Positions 42,429 to 51,785 of a DNA stretch of 64,000 nt are shown piece by piece; the first letter of the stretch is position 1; every line of letters starts with the position of its first letter. The stretch spans positions 1 to 64,000 of the forward strand of contig JAVBXN010000012.1 in assembly GCA_030824515.1 (NCBI GenBank), in the 5' to 3' direction. The notes under the pieces were generated by a model, which saw only the letters and a program-made list of their open reading frames with translations, was not told where the DNA came from and made no database searches. This stretch comes from Pelobacter sp. (lineage in GTDB: Bacteria > Desulfobacterota > Desulfuromonadia > Geobacterales > Pseudopelobacteraceae). Position numbers and translations under genes: made by a program.

Positions 42429-42450
42429 TGGTGGTGCCCGAAGCCGGAAT
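42429..42450. repeat. Proximal attachment repeat in the tRNA-Leu 3' end
   Basis: A 22-base exact repeat of 27689-27710 covering CCA, the discriminator, the 3' acceptor strand and part of the T arm. Confidence 0.85.
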
Positions 42451-42518
42451 CGAACCGGCACAGCATTTCTGCCGAGGGATTTTAAGTCCCTTGTGTCTAC
42501 CAGTTCCACCATTCGGGC
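42432..42518 (-). tRNA. tRNA-Leu (anticodon UAA)
   Basis: It is an 87-base class II tRNA. The acceptor pair is GCCCGAA/TTCGGGC, the anticodon loop is ACTTAAAAT with TAA, the variable arm is long, the T arm is GGTTCGATTCC, and CCA is encoded. It is the insertion site of the genomic island, which keeps the gene intact. Confidence 0.95.
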
Positions 42519-42540
42519 GCAATTACCGGCAGACAGTTAA

Positions 42541-42819
42541 TCAGCAGTTGACCCGTTCCTTGAGGTCTTTGCCGGTCTTGAAGAACGGGGTCTTCTTGGA
42601 TGGAATCCGCACGACCTCCCCGCTCTTCGGATTGCGAGCTTCACGGCCAAGTCTCTCGCGGATCGTGAAACTGCCGAATCCGCGAATTTCAACTTTGTCG
42701 CCGGACTTGAGCGCTTCCTCGATGGAATCGAAAACAGTGTTAACCACTATCTCGGAAACCTTCATGTTCAGCATGCCGTGAGTCTGGACAACTCTTTCAA
42801 TAAGTTCACTCTTGGTCAT
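42541..42819 (-). CDS. ihfB: Integration host factor beta-type subunit
   Basis: A 92-residue HU/IHF family protein: MTKSELIERV, KSGDKVEIRGFGSF, then R.ARNPKSGEVVRIPSKKTPFFKTGKDLK. It directly follows rpsA, the conserved rpsA-ihfB order, which favours IHF beta over HU. IHF bends DNA and assists sigma-54 promoters, relevant to the three -24/-12 promoters in this window. Confidence 0.88.
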   Translation of the reverse strand: MTKSELIERVVQTHGMLNMKVSEIVVNTVFDSIEEALKSGDKVEIRGFGSFTIRERLGREARNPKSGEVVRIPSKKTPFFKTGKDLKERVNC

Positions 42820-42842
42820 AATCCCTCCTGCAATTTACCCAA

Positions 42843-44573
42843 TTAATTATTTCGATTGTTAAGACCCTGTTTCAGCAGATCTCCAAAAGTGGAAGTTGAT
42901 TCTCCCTGTGATCCCATGTACTGCTCGAACTCGGCTTTTTCGGCCGCGGCATGCACGGACTTGATCGAAAGCGAAATTCTGCGCTCCTTGGGATCGCAGC
43001 TCAGCACGACCGCTTCCAGGTTGTCGCCGATTGCTGCGAATTCCTTGGCCGAAGCGACTTTTTCGCGCGACAGCTCGGAAACGTGGATCAGGCCTTCGAT
43101 GCCCTCTTCCAGCTCCACGAACACGCCGAAATCGGTCAGTGAGGTGACCTTGCCGGTTACGACTGTACCGTTGCGATATTTTCCGGGAGCGAGGCTCCAT
43201 GGATCGGGCTCAAGCTGCTTGATGCCCAGGGAAAGACGCTCGTTCTCGACGTCAACCTTCAGGACAACCGCCTGTACCAGCTGACCCTTCTCATATACGT
43301 CGCCGGGGTGCTTGATGCGCTTGGTCCAGGACATGTCGGAGACATGCACCAGTCCGTCGATGCCGTCCTCGATACCGATGAACATGCCGAAGTCGGTCAT
43401 GTTCTTGATCTGTCCCTCGATCTTGGTGCCGGCCGGGTATTTGTCGGCGATTGTCGTCCAGGGGTTGTCGGAAACCTGCTTGAGTCCCAGGGAAATTTTG
43501 CGGTTGGGCATGTCGATGCCCAGAATCACGGTTTCAACCTCGTCGCCCACATTGAGGATGTCGGCGGCACGGCGAACGCGCTTGGTCCAGGACATCTCGG
43601 AAACATGGATCAGGCCTTCGATTCCGGCTTCCAGCTCGACAAACGCGCCGTACTCCATCAGGCTTACCACACGGCCGCTGACACGGTTTCCGACGGGGAA
43701 CTTGTTGGGTACGTCCAGCCATGGATCGGCCAGGGTCTGCTTGACGCCCAGCGAGATCTTGCCCTTGGCGCGATCGAATTTGAGGATTTTGGCTGTGATC
43801 TGCTGACCCGGCTTGAGCACGTCGGCCGGCTTGCCGACCCGGCCCCAGGAGAGGTCGGATACGTGCAGCAGTCCGTCAACGCCGCCCAGATCAACGAATG
43901 CGCCGTAATCGGTAACGTTTTTGATTATCCCTTCGACGATCTGGCCTTCCTCGAGTTTTTCCAGCGTAACGTCGCGGATCGAGGCGCGCTCTTCTTCAAG
44001 CACTGCGCGGCGCGAAAGTACGATGTTGTCGCGGCGCTGGTTGATCTTGATCACCTTGAAGCGGCCTTTCAGGCCGATGTAGCTGTCGGTGTCAGATGAG
44101 GGACGGATGTCAACCTGTGAAGAGGGCAGGAATGCCTGGACTCCGATATCGACGGTAAAGCCGCCGTTGACCTTGCCGGTGATGGTGCCCTCGATGATGC
44201 CGCCTTCCTGGCCGGCGTCGCCGATCTTGTCCCATGCAGCCAGGTAATCGGCTTTCTTTTTGGAAAGAACATAACCCTTTTTGCCGTCTTCGCGGGTCAT
44301 AAGCACCCGGATTACGTCGCCGATCTGAACGGCCATCTCACCATTGGCATCACGGAATTCAGCAGCGGGCACATGGCCTTCCGACTTCAATCCGATATCA
44401 ACAAGAACAGTGTCCTGGTCAACCCGCACGACGGTTCCTTCTATGATTTTATCCCGTTCGGGACGTTCTTTAAGACTTTCTGTGTAGAGCGCTGCAAACT
44501 CACTGCTCTGCTGATCGCTGTCGAGATCCTCATGTTCACTTTCGGCAGCATCAAGCCTTTTGAAATCAACCAT
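42843..44573 (-). CDS. rpsA: 30S ribosomal protein S1
   Basis: It has 576 residues and six S1 RNA-binding domains. The later ones show the repeated pattern GxVxxxxxfGxFVxLxxGxxGLxHxSxxS, for example ITDFGMFIGIEDGIDGLVHVSDMSW and SLTDFGVFVELEEGIEGLIHVSEL. It binds mRNA and supports translation initiation. It is preceded by ispH and followed by ihfB, as in related genomes. Confidence 0.95.
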   Translation of the reverse strand: MVDFKRLDAAESEHEDLDSDQQSSEFAALYTESLKERPERDKIIEGTVVRVDQDTVLVDIGLKSEGHVPAAEFRDANGEMAVQIGDVIRVLMTREDGKKGYVLSKKKADYLAAWDKIGDAGQEGGIIEGTITGKVNGGFTVDIGVQAFLPSSQVDIRPSSDTDSYIGLKGRFKVIKINQRRDNIVLSRRAVLEEERASIRDVTLEKLEEGQIVEGIIKNVTDYGAFVDLGGVDGLLHVSDLSWGRVGKPADVLKPGQQITAKILKFDRAKGKISLGVKQTLADPWLDVPNKFPVGNRVSGRVVSLMEYGAFVELEAGIEGLIHVSEMSWTKRVRRAADILNVGDEVETVILGIDMPNRKISLGLKQVSDNPWTTIADKYPAGTKIEGQIKNMTDFGMFIGIEDGIDGLVHVSDMSWTKRIKHPGDVYEKGQLVQAVVLKVDVENERLSLGIKQLEPDPWSLAPGKYRNGTVVTGKVTSLTDFGVFVELEEGIEGLIHVSELSREKVASAKEFAAIGDNLEAVVLSCDPKERRISLSIKSVHAAAEKAEFEQYMGSQGESTSTFGDLLKQGLNNRNN

Positions 44574-44650
44574 TACACCATACCCCCTGGACGTTTATCG
44601 TTCTTCTCCGATTATGAAGCTATGTAATGTAGCAATATGAGCGGTAAATT

Positions 44651-45493
44651 TCAATTGCTTTTATTCAATTCCTCAATTTTGTCCATAACTTCATCAATTA
44701 TCCATTTGGGTGTCGAAGCACCGGCGGTCACCCCCACCCTTTCGACACCTTCGAACCACTCCGCATTTATTTCGGAAGCGGTTTCAATATGATGGGTGCG
44801 CGGCTGCAATTCGGCGCAGACTTCCGCCAGTCGCCTCGTGTTGGCGCTGTTGTAGCCCCCCACCACCAGCATGCAGTCCACCTGGTCGGCCAACTCCTTG
44901 GCCTCTTCCTGTCTGACCGCGGTTGCGTCACAGATCGTGTTGAAGACGCGGATTTCGCCGCCGCGCAGCAGGCACTCCGAAACCACGTTCTTCAGATTTT
45001 CAAACGACTGGGTGGTCTGGGCCACCACGCCGATCTTGTTCATCTTGGGCAGTTTTTTGACCTCTTCGCCCGAACCGACCACAAAGACCTTGTCGCCGCC
45101 ATAGGAGACGATCCCCTGCACTTCGGGATGATCGGCGTCGCCGACCACAACCACGCCGTAGCCCGATTCGGACAGGCTCTTGACATGTTCCTGGGCTTTT
45201 TTGACAAACGGGCAGGTCGCATCGACAATGTCCAGTTTTTTATGTACGGCTTCACTGATCTCGCCCGAGGCGACGCCGTGGGAGCGGATGATGATGGTGC
45301 CGGTCTCCATGCTGTCCAGGTTGTTCAGCACCTTTACACCCATCTCCTCCAGCTTGTTGACCACCTGGGGAGAATGGATAATCGGACCCAGGGTGTAGGT
45401 TTTCTGGTCTTTGCCGGCCGCCTCGAATGCCATCTGCGTGGCACGTTTGACGCCGAAGCAGAAGCCGGCTCTTTTTGCAAGAATCACTTTCAT
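44651..45493 (-). CDS. ispH: 4-hydroxy-3-methylbut-2-enyl diphosphate reductase
   Basis: IspH makes IPP and DMAPP in the last step of the MEP pathway, using a 4Fe-4S cluster. The three ligand cysteines are visible in AGFCFGVKRA, DATCPFVKKA and NTICDATAVRQ, and GGYNSANT follows. The length of 280 residues is normal. Its ATG overlaps the cmk stop (ATGA), so it is translationally coupled. Confidence 0.94.
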   Translation of the reverse strand: MKVILAKRAGFCFGVKRATQMAFEAAGKDQKTYTLGPIIHSPQVVNKLEEMGVKVLNNLDSMETGTIIIRSHGVASGEISEAVHKKLDIVDATCPFVKKAQEHVKSLSESGYGVVVVGDADHPEVQGIVSYGGDKVFVVGSGEEVKKLPKMNKIGVVAQTTQSFENLKNVVSECLLRGGEIRVFNTICDATAVRQEEAKELADQVDCMLVVGGYNSANTRRLAEVCAELQPRTHHIETASEINAEWFEGVERVGVTAGASTPKWIIDEVMDKIEELNKSN

Positions 45494-46191
45494 ATATGGT
45501 TTCCCGTCGAACTGATTTTTTCTCTGTACAGATTCACCATTTTGTCGATGACGTCTTCGACACTCAGATGGGATGAATCAATGGCAATGGCGTCATCGGC
45601 CTGTCGCAGCGGCGCGATGTCACGATCCGAATCCTGACGGTCCCTCTTGATCACGTCGGCGATCGTATCCACCAGAGTCACCCGCGACCCGTTTCCCGAC
45701 AATTCCTCGCAACGCCTCCGGCCCCGTTCCTCGGCCGAAGCCGACAGGAAGAACTTGAGCTCGGCATCCGGGAACACCACCGTGCCGATATCCCTGCCCT
45801 CCAAAACGACACCGCCGCCGTTGCCCATCTGGCGTTGCGATTTCAGCAAGGCATCACGCACCGGCTTCAGTGACGAAATCCGCGAGGTCAAAAGCGACAT
45901 TTCGGGGGTCCTGATCTGGTCGGTCACGTCCATTCCGTTGGCGATCACGGTCTGGCGGCCGTCGCTGTATTCCAGGCTGATGTCAAGCTTCCGGCAGAAC
46001 TCATCCAGCGCGGCCAGGTCGGCGGGGTCGATCCCGGCCCGGGAAATCAGCAGCGCCGCAGCGCGGTACATGGCGCCGGTGTCCACCTGCAGGTATCCGA
46101 GGCGCTCTGCCAGAAGGCGCGCCACGGTGCTCTTGCCTGCACCAGAAGGCCCGTCGATTGCTATGATGATTCCGTTGGTCCGCTTCTTCAT
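45490..46191 (-). CDS. cmk: Cytidylate kinase
   Basis: It phosphorylates CMP and dCMP. It has the P-loop IDGPSGAGKST, the CMP site (VDTGAMYRAAAL), GRDIGTVVFPDA and the lid DRQDSDRD. The length of 233 residues is typical. It lies between aroA and ispH with almost no spacing. Confidence 0.94.
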   Translation of the reverse strand: MKKRTNGIIIAIDGPSGAGKSTVARLLAERLGYLQVDTGAMYRAAALLISRAGIDPADLAALDEFCRKLDISLEYSDGRQTVIANGMDVTDQIRTPEMSLLTSRISSLKPVRDALLKSQRQMGNGGGVVLEGRDIGTVVFPDAELKFFLSASAEERGRRRCEELSGNGSRVTLVDTIADVIKRDRQDSDRDIAPLRQADDAIAIDSSHLSVEDVIDKMVNLYREKISSTGNHI

Positions 46192-46195
46192 AGGC

Positions 46196-47485
46196 CTACT
46201 TCCCCGCCACTTTTTCCAGCAGCTGGAAAAAGTTGGGAAACGAGGTCGCCACGCAATCTATGTCACGTATGGTTATCTCGCCGTCGGCCACCAGCGCAGC
46301 CACCGACAGCGACATGGCGATGCGGTGATCGCCGAAGCTCTCCACATTACCCCCGGCGAGGCGCTCGACCCCGGTTATATCCATGCCGTCCTCGGTCTCG
46401 GTCACCGTCACCCCCAGAGTTTTGAGATTGCCGGCCATGGCGGTGATGCGGTCGGTTTCCTTGACCCGCAACTCTTTGGCATCACGGACCGATGTGACCC
46501 CCTCGGCGCAGGCGGCGGCAACGCAGACCGCCGGGAATTCGTCGATCGCCCGGGGCACGACACTGCCGGAGATTTTGATGCCTTTCAGGCGCGAACTCCG
46601 CACCAGTATATCGGCCACCGGTTCACCGGAGAGCTGACGCTGATCCAGCAGTTCGATGTCGCCCCCCATCGCCTTGAGGATGTCGATCACCCCGGTGCGG
46701 GTCGGGTTGACGCCGACATTGCGGATCAGGATTTCCGAATCGGGGGTGATCAGCGCGGCGACGATGAAGAAAGCGGCCGAGGATATGTCTCCCGGCACCG
46801 AAACTTCCTGGGCTTTCAGCTCGAATCCTCCGCGCACCGTGACACCATTTTCGGAAAGCGCCAGCGAAGCGCCGAACTGGCTGAACATCCGCTCGGAATG
46901 GTCGCGGGACAGGCTCGGTTCATGCACGGTCGTTTCGCCCTCCGCATACAGTCCGGCCAGCATGATCGATGACTTGATCTGTGCGCTGGAAACCGGCGTG
47001 CTGTATTCGATGCCGGCCAATCCCCCTCCGTTGATCGCCAGCGGCGCCAGGCTGCCCTGGTTGCGTCCCAGTATCCTGGCACCCATGCGGGTCAACGGTT
47101 CGACCACCCGCTTCATCGGCCGCTTGCGCAGGTACTGGTCGCCGGTGACAACCGAAAAGAACGACTGCCCCGACAACAGGCCGGTTATCAGCCTGATCGT
47201 GGTCCCGGAGTTGCCGCAATCCAGCACGTCCCCCGGTTCCTGCAGCCCGTGCAGCCCCCGCCCGTGGATCGAGATGGTTTCTCCGTCATCTTCAATATTG
47301 ACTCCCATGGCGCGAAAGGCGTGCATGGTGGACATGTTGTCCTCGCCCCGCAGGAATCCGCGCACCGTGGTGATGCCGTTGGCAATGGCGCCCAGCATGA
47401 TCGAACGATGGGAGATGGACTTGTCGCCGGGAACGGCCAGCTCTCCCTTGAGGGAAGTTGCAGGTTGGACGGTAATTGATTTCAC
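46196..47485 (-). CDS. aroA: EPSP synthase (3-phosphoshikimate 1-carboxyvinyltransferase)
   Basis: It is the sixth step of the shikimate pathway. Conserved blocks are GDKSISHRSIML, LDCGNSGTTIRL, GDQYLRKRPMKR, and KETDRITAM...FGDHRIAMSL. It has 429 residues. It is part of the pheA-tyrA-aroA-cmk run, linking chorismate synthesis with its use. Confidence 0.95.
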   Translation of the reverse strand: MKSITVQPATSLKGELAVPGDKSISHRSIMLGAIANGITTVRGFLRGEDNMSTMHAFRAMGVNIEDDGETISIHGRGLHGLQEPGDVLDCGNSGTTIRLITGLLSGQSFFSVVTGDQYLRKRPMKRVVEPLTRMGARILGRNQGSLAPLAINGGGLAGIEYSTPVSSAQIKSSIMLAGLYAEGETTVHEPSLSRDHSERMFSQFGASLALSENGVTVRGGFELKAQEVSVPGDISSAAFFIVAALITPDSEILIRNVGVNPTRTGVIDILKAMGGDIELLDQRQLSGEPVADILVRSSRLKGIKISGSVVPRAIDEFPAVCVAAACAEGVTSVRDAKELRVKETDRITAMAGNLKTLGVTVTETEDGMDITGVERLAGGNVESFGDHRIAMSLSVAALVADGEITIRDIDCVATSFPNFFQLLEKVAGK

Positions 47486-47509
47486 AAGCGCTCCGTGTGG
47501 TTGATCTGG

Positions 47510-48373
47510 TTATAGTATTCCATCCCGAAATTTTTTGGCGGTGGTGAAGAATTCAGACAGGCCGTCGCTGTCGCCACTGTCGATGCGCCGGCGCAATTCG
47601 GCCAGGCTGGCGGTGAAGCCATCGATGCTCGCCAGCAGCGCATCCCGGTTCATCAGCGAAATATCGCGCCACATGACCGGATCGGATGACGCGATGCGGG
47701 TAAAATCCCTGAAGCCGCCCGCTGTGTAGGAGAGCACGTTCTCACCCTCCACGTCGGCCGTACCCACGGCATGCACCAGCGTGTAGGCGATGGCGTGCGG
47801 CAGGTGCGATATCTCGGCAAAGATCCTGTCGTGGTGGCCGGCCTCCATGCTGCAGACCTCGGCCCCGGCAGCCTTCCAGAGCCTGGCGACCGTATCGAGG
47901 GCCTGAGCGCCGCTGGTGGCGCCCGGCGTCAGTACGCAGCGTTTGCCCCGGTACAGCGCGGCAAAGGCGGCGGTCGCGCCCGAGTTCTCGGTGCCCGCGA
48001 TCGGGTGTCCGCCAACGAAACTGCATACGGCCGGGATCAGGGCGTCGCACTCCCTGACAATCGCCGCCTTGACGCTGCCGCCATCGGTGACGATGCACCC
48101 CTGGGGAAGCGATGCAGCAAGGGAACCCAGCACCGACGAGATCGAACAAACCGGCACCGAGATGAAGACCACCTCCGCGCCGGAAACCCCGGAACAGGCG
48201 TCTTCGGCAATCTCGTCCACAAGACCGAGCGAGAGAGCCTGCTCAAGATTGGAACGGTCGGAATCGATGCCGACGATCCGCTCGACAGCGCCCGCCTCAC
48301 GCAGAGCCAGGGCGAACGAGCCGCCGATCAGTCCGGTGCCGATGATAGCCAGCTTTTTAATGATAAACGGCAT
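47510..48373 (-). CDS. tyrA: Prephenate (or arogenate) dehydrogenase
   Basis: The NAD-binding motif IIGTGLIGGSFALAL is at the N-terminus, followed by VGGHPIAGTENSGA and HHDRIFAEISHLPHAIAY, all typical of TyrA. The 287-residue length has no fused mutase. It makes 4-hydroxyphenylpyruvate for tyrosine. It sits seven bases after pheA and 24 before aroA. Confidence 0.93.
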   Translation of the reverse strand: MPFIIKKLAIIGTGLIGGSFALALREAGAVERIVGIDSDRSNLEQALSLGLVDEIAEDACSGVSGAEVVFISVPVCSISSVLGSLAASLPQGCIVTDGGSVKAAIVRECDALIPAVCSFVGGHPIAGTENSGATAAFAALYRGKRCVLTPGATSGAQALDTVARLWKAAGAEVCSMEAGHHDRIFAEISHLPHAIAYTLVHAVGTADVEGENVLSYTAGGFRDFTRIASSDPVMWRDISLMNRDALLASIDGFTASLAELRRRIDSGDSDGLSEFFTTAKKFRDGIL

Positions 48374-48379
48374 GCAGAC

Positions 48380-49459
48380 CTACATCGACCGGGGATACGA
48401 ACCGAGAATTTTGATGAACTGGCAGCACTGCTTGAGCTCTTCCAGGGCAGCGGCAACATCCGGGTCGGAGACATGGCCCGAAAGGTCCAGGAAGAAGATG
48501 TATTCCCAGGCCTTTTTCTTGAACGGCCGCGATTCGATCTTGGAGAGGTTGATGCCCCGTTTGGCAAAAGGATCGAGCATGCGGCAGAGTATGCCCGGCT
48601 CATCCTTGACCGAAAAGAGCACCGAGGTCTTGTCGTTGCCGGAGCGTTCGCACCCTTTGCGGGAAACTACCAGGAAGCGGGTAAAGTTGTTGACCTGGTC
48701 CTCGATCCGGCTGCGGACCACCTTCAGGTCGTAGAGCGACCCGGCCAGTTCGCTGGCGATTGCCGCCGCGGTGTAGTCATCGCTGACAATCTGGGCCGCC
48801 ACCGCGGTGGAGGCCACATCGACCATCGGCACCCCCGGCAGGTTTTCCTCCAGCCACTGGCGGCACTGGGCAATCGGCTGCGGATGGGAATAGACCTTCT
48901 TGATGTCCTCCAGCCGGCCGGTGCGCGACAGCAGATCATGGTGGACTTCCAGCATGATTTCCGAAGTGATCTGCAGAGCGCTTTCCACAAACATGTCCAG
49001 TGTGTGGGAGACAACCCCCTCGGTAGAATTCTCGACCGGCACGACACCGTAGAGCGCCTTGCCCTTTTCCACCTCTTCAAACACGGCCGGGATCGACTTC
49101 TGCGGAACCAGCTCCGCGGAGAGCCCGAACTGCTGCATCGTGGCCAGGTGGCTGAAGGTGGCCTTGGGACCAAGAAAAGCGACCTTCATCGGCGATTCCA
49201 GAGCCAGGCAGGCCGAAATTATCTCACGATATATGCTTTTCAGCGCATCGTTGGGAAACGGACCCGGATTTTGTCCCAGCAGCCGTTCATAAATTTGACG
49301 CTCACGCCCCGGAACATGGAAATCCAGGTTGTCGCCGGATTTCAAGCGCCCGACTTCCAGCACCACCCGTGAGCGTTCGTTGAGAAGGTCGAGAATACCG
49401 TCATCGATGGAATCGATGCGGGATCGTAAATCCTGAATTTTATTTGGAGTATCCTGCAC
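48380..49459 (-). CDS. pheA: Bifunctional chorismate mutase / prephenate dehydratase (P-protein)
   Basis: The GTG at 49459 gives 359 residues, the normal size; the frame extends to 49600 without support. An N-terminal AroQ mutase (IQDLRSRIDSIDDGILDLLNERS) is followed by the dehydratase (VAFLGPKATFSHLA, VPVENSTEGVV, with the SRTGRLEDI region) and an ACT domain (SVKDEPGILCRMLDPFAKRGINLSKIESRP) for phenylalanine feedback. Confidence 0.93.
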   Translation of the reverse strand: MQDTPNKIQDLRSRIDSIDDGILDLLNERSRVVLEVGRLKSGDNLDFHVPGRERQIYERLLGQNPGPFPNDALKSIYREIISACLALESPMKVAFLGPKATFSHLATMQQFGLSAELVPQKSIPAVFEEVEKGKALYGVVPVENSTEGVVSHTLDMFVESALQITSEIMLEVHHDLLSRTGRLEDIKKVYSHPQPIAQCRQWLEENLPGVPMVDVASTAVAAQIVSDDYTAAAIASELAGSLYDLKVVRSRIEDQVNNFTRFLVVSRKGCERSGNDKTSVLFSVKDEPGILCRMLDPFAKRGINLSKIESRPFKKKAWEYIFFLDLSGHVSDPDVAAALEELKQCCQFIKILGSYPRSM

Positions 49460-49614
49460 TGGAAACCGCCTGAATGGAGAATATGCTAGATTGAGCTTAA
49501 AATTTGAGCAATGTAAGATATGGGACCGGAAAAAGCAACTACTTTTGGGCCGACGCCCGGCAGGAATGGAGGCTGGAAGAAACAGGGTCCGCATGGGCAA
49601 CCGGCGTAACTGTC

Positions 49615-50163
49615 TCAGACACCATCAAAGCGCTTCAACCATGAATCGAAAATGGCAACCTTATCGGCACCGAACGAAGCCAGCTTTTTCCTGACACGCC
49701 CGGAAGTTTTGCGTTCGGCCAGTTTGCCCGGTTTTTTCGAATAGAACAGGTCGGAGAAGCAGATGATCTGCTCAGCCAGCGAGACCGGGACCATATCGCG
49801 CCGCGGTAGCGGCAACTGCTGCCGGTCGATATCGGCAACGGTCAGGCCGACGCCGATATGCCTTTCACAGATCAGCGCGTGTGCCGGATAACCTTCGTTC
49901 TCCAGGATCATTCGCCCGATCACTCCGTGCGTGATGTAGGGTTGGGAACCGTGCAGCCCGATACCGGGGGCATGAACCCGGCAGACGCCAATATCGTGCA
50001 GCATCGCCGCTTCCTCGACAAATTTCAACTCTTCGGCTCCCAGGCCCAGGCGAGCGCAAACAGCCAGTGCCAGCGCGGCCACATGGCGGCTGTGCTCAAG
50101 CACGATTTCCAGTGATTCTCCCTTGAGATAGCGGGATAGCAACTCTTCAGCGAACATGCTCAA
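49615..50163 (-). CDS. HD-domain phosphohydrolase (182 aa)
   Basis: HSRHVAALAL then AAMLHDIGVCRV (the HD pair) and a later H in ICERHIGVGLT form the metal site of the HD superfamily. This small variant resembles YfbR/YqeK-like or tRNA-nucleotide hydrolases often annotated as 'phosphohydrolase'. The C-terminus is basic. It lies between pheA and the EAL-HDOD gene, in the same direction. The substrate is unknown. Confidence 0.8.
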   Translation of the reverse strand: MSMFAEELLSRYLKGESLEIVLEHSRHVAALALAVCARLGLGAEELKFVEEAAMLHDIGVCRVHAPGIGLHGSQPYITHGVIGRMILENEGYPAHALICERHIGVGLTVADIDRQQLPLPRRDMVPVSLAEQIICFSDLFYSKKPGKLAERKTSGRVRKKLASFGADKVAIFDSWLKRFDGV

Positions 50164-50352
50164 CTCTCCTGAGTCATTTTTTTGAACACCACGACCGCGT
50201 TTACGGCCGAACTACTGTCATTATTATGACCCACACTTCATAACTGCTTGTATTATAATAATTATTGCGTTTGGCATCAATCATGCTTTTGCTGGATCAG
50301 AACAGCGGCGCTGTATTTTTTTCCAGGTTTCATATTTTAACGGGGTTTATCT

Positions 50353-50520
50353 ATGTACGCAAAGTTTCCATACTACTCAGTCGCCCAGATGTACGCAATG
50401 TCACTTGATATGCCGGTCGCGATCATGCTCGGGGGAGATCTGCTCTATTGGGTTGTTGACCGGCAGAGAGAGGTCGAATACCAGAAGATCGGCTGTTCTT
50501 TGCTTTCCCATTCCTGTTGA
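50353..50520 (+). CDS. Possible 55-residue protein
   Basis: The frame runs from ATG 50353 to TGA 50518-50520 with a helical hydrophobic centre (MYAMSLDMPVAIMLGGDLLYWVV). The ribosome site (ACGGGG, 10 bases away) is poor. It is the only frame in the 377-base gap between the HD gene and the EAL-HDOD gene. It may be real or a chance frame; no homologue was recognised. Confidence 0.3.
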   Translation: MYAKFPYYSVAQMYAMSLDMPVAIMLGGDLLYWVVDRQREVEYQKIGCSLLSHSC

Positions 50521-50540
50521 ATCAGCCCAAACCTGAATCG

Positions 50541-51785
50541 TCAATCCTCGGCATATATGATCGAACTCCTCCAGTTAAAGGCTTCCAGTTGAGCAGTCAA
50601 CAGCTGGTCCAGTGAAACGCCGCACTCCTTCAGCAGCACATTTACCGCATCGAAGTCAGTCACCTCCAGTTTTTCCGCCAGCGTCAGCATGCGTCCCAGC
50701 GGGCCGTTCCTCTTTAAAAGAGCCAGACTGACATCGTCGTTCAGGTTGAGATTGGAAATGATCTCCTCCATCGGAGTCTCGAACAGCACATCCAGCAGCG
50801 AGAGGATTCCGACCATGAATGCAGCCTCGGCCCTCTCATCCCCGAAATCGGCATTGGACAGCTGTCGCACCAGAATCTCCAGCAACCTGCCGCGCACGGC
50901 GGCCATCTCCAGCAGCGGGTGGTTGATGCTGCGCGAATCGTGGCCGGCAAACAGGGACAGCTGGATCCAGCGTCGCAGGTGGTTTACGCCCAGCATCACA
51001 ATCGCATGGCGGAGCGTCTTGATCTTCTCGCGCATCCCCATTGCCACGGAATTGACCAGCCGCAACAGGTTGTACGACAGGGCCGGATTTTCCTTGAAGG
51101 TCTGCTCGATCACATTGACCGGGGCATCCATGGTCAACTGCTGCAGCAGCTTGAGCATCGCCAACCCGGACACATCGATCTTTTTCCGTTTCAACACGAC
51201 CGGACGCGCAAAGAAGTAACCCTGGAAGAATTCGAAACCCAGGTCGTAACAGATCTGGAACTGCTCAATGGTCTCGACCTTCTCTGCCAATAATTTGACA
51301 GGGAATTTGCGCAACTGCCTGGCTATCTCCGGCAAAGCCTCCATTCCGGTCAAAAGTATATCAATCTTGATGATGTCAACTACGCTGTAGATTTCGGTGT
51401 TGTTCGGGTCGAACTCATGGTCGTCGAGGGCCAGCAGGAAACCCAGCTCCTTAAGTTCGCGGCAGCGCTCGACCACCTGCTCATCCAGCTCGATCATCTC
51501 CAGCAGTTCCAGCACCGTCTGCCCGACCGGCAGCAGTTCCAGCATCTCCGACAACAGCACCCGCAGGTGGACATTGACAAATCCGAATTTCCCTCCCAGC
51601 ACCTCGTGAATACCGAAAGAGGACAGGGCGTGGGCAATGACGCTGGCGCTGGCGTGGGAATAGCTCTCGAAAACCGCATGGTCGATATCGGCCGAACGGA
51701 ACAAAAGCTCGTAGCCGACAATCTCCTGATTGCGGTCAAGAATCGGCTGGCGACCGAGAAAGAATTTTTCGACTGGTCCTTCCAT
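50541..51785 (-). CDS. EAL-HDOD signalling protein (YuxH type, 414 aa)
   Basis: An N-terminal EAL domain (about 8-210) is followed by HDOD (about 215-400). EAL residues are only partly kept: ELL in GYELLFR replaces EAL, DDHEF replaces DDFG, while KID, AEKVET and FQGYFFARP remain. c-di-GMP may thus be bound rather than cleaved. The HDOD part shows NPALSYNLLRLVNSVAMG and HAIVMLGVNHLRRW. It has no receiver and no membrane segment. Confidence 0.85.
   Translation of the reverse strand: MEGPVEKFFLGRQPILDRNQEIVGYELLFRSADIDHAVFESYSHASASVIAHALSSFGIHEVLGGKFGFVNVHLRVLLSEMLELLPVGQTVLELLEMIELDEQVVERCRELKELGFLLALDDHEFDPNNTEIYSVVDIIKIDILLTGMEALPEIARQLRKFPVKLLAEKVETIEQFQICYDLGFEFFQGYFFARPVVLKRKKIDVSGLAMLKLLQQLTMDAPVNVIEQTFKENPALSYNLLRLVNSVAMGMREKIKTLRHAIVMLGVNHLRRWIQLSLFAGHDSRSINHPLLEMAAVRGRLLEILVRQLSNADFGDERAEAAFMVGILSLLDVLFETPMEEIISNLNLNDDVSLALLKRNGPLGRMLTLAEKLEVTDFDAVNVLLKECGVSLDQLLTAQLEAFNWRSSIIYAED

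Larger units (their letters stand above)
27689..42450. mobile_element. 14.8-kb genomic island in tRNA-Leu(UAA)
   Basis: It is bounded by the 22-bp direct repeats at 27689-27710 and 42429-42450. A P4-type tyrosine integrase (40981-42252) points away from the tRNA at the tRNA-proximal end. The cargo comprises AlpA-type and replication-like small genes, a second recombinase and a restriction-like defence block (27917-35358). The intact tRNA is regenerated at the integrase end. No conjugation genes are present, so it would need another element to transfer between cells. Confidence 0.85.

Noticed and set aside
47771-49372. 533-residue plus-strand reading frame opposite tyrA and pheA
   Set aside because: It is a shadow of two certain GC-rich genes, and no domain is recognisable in it.
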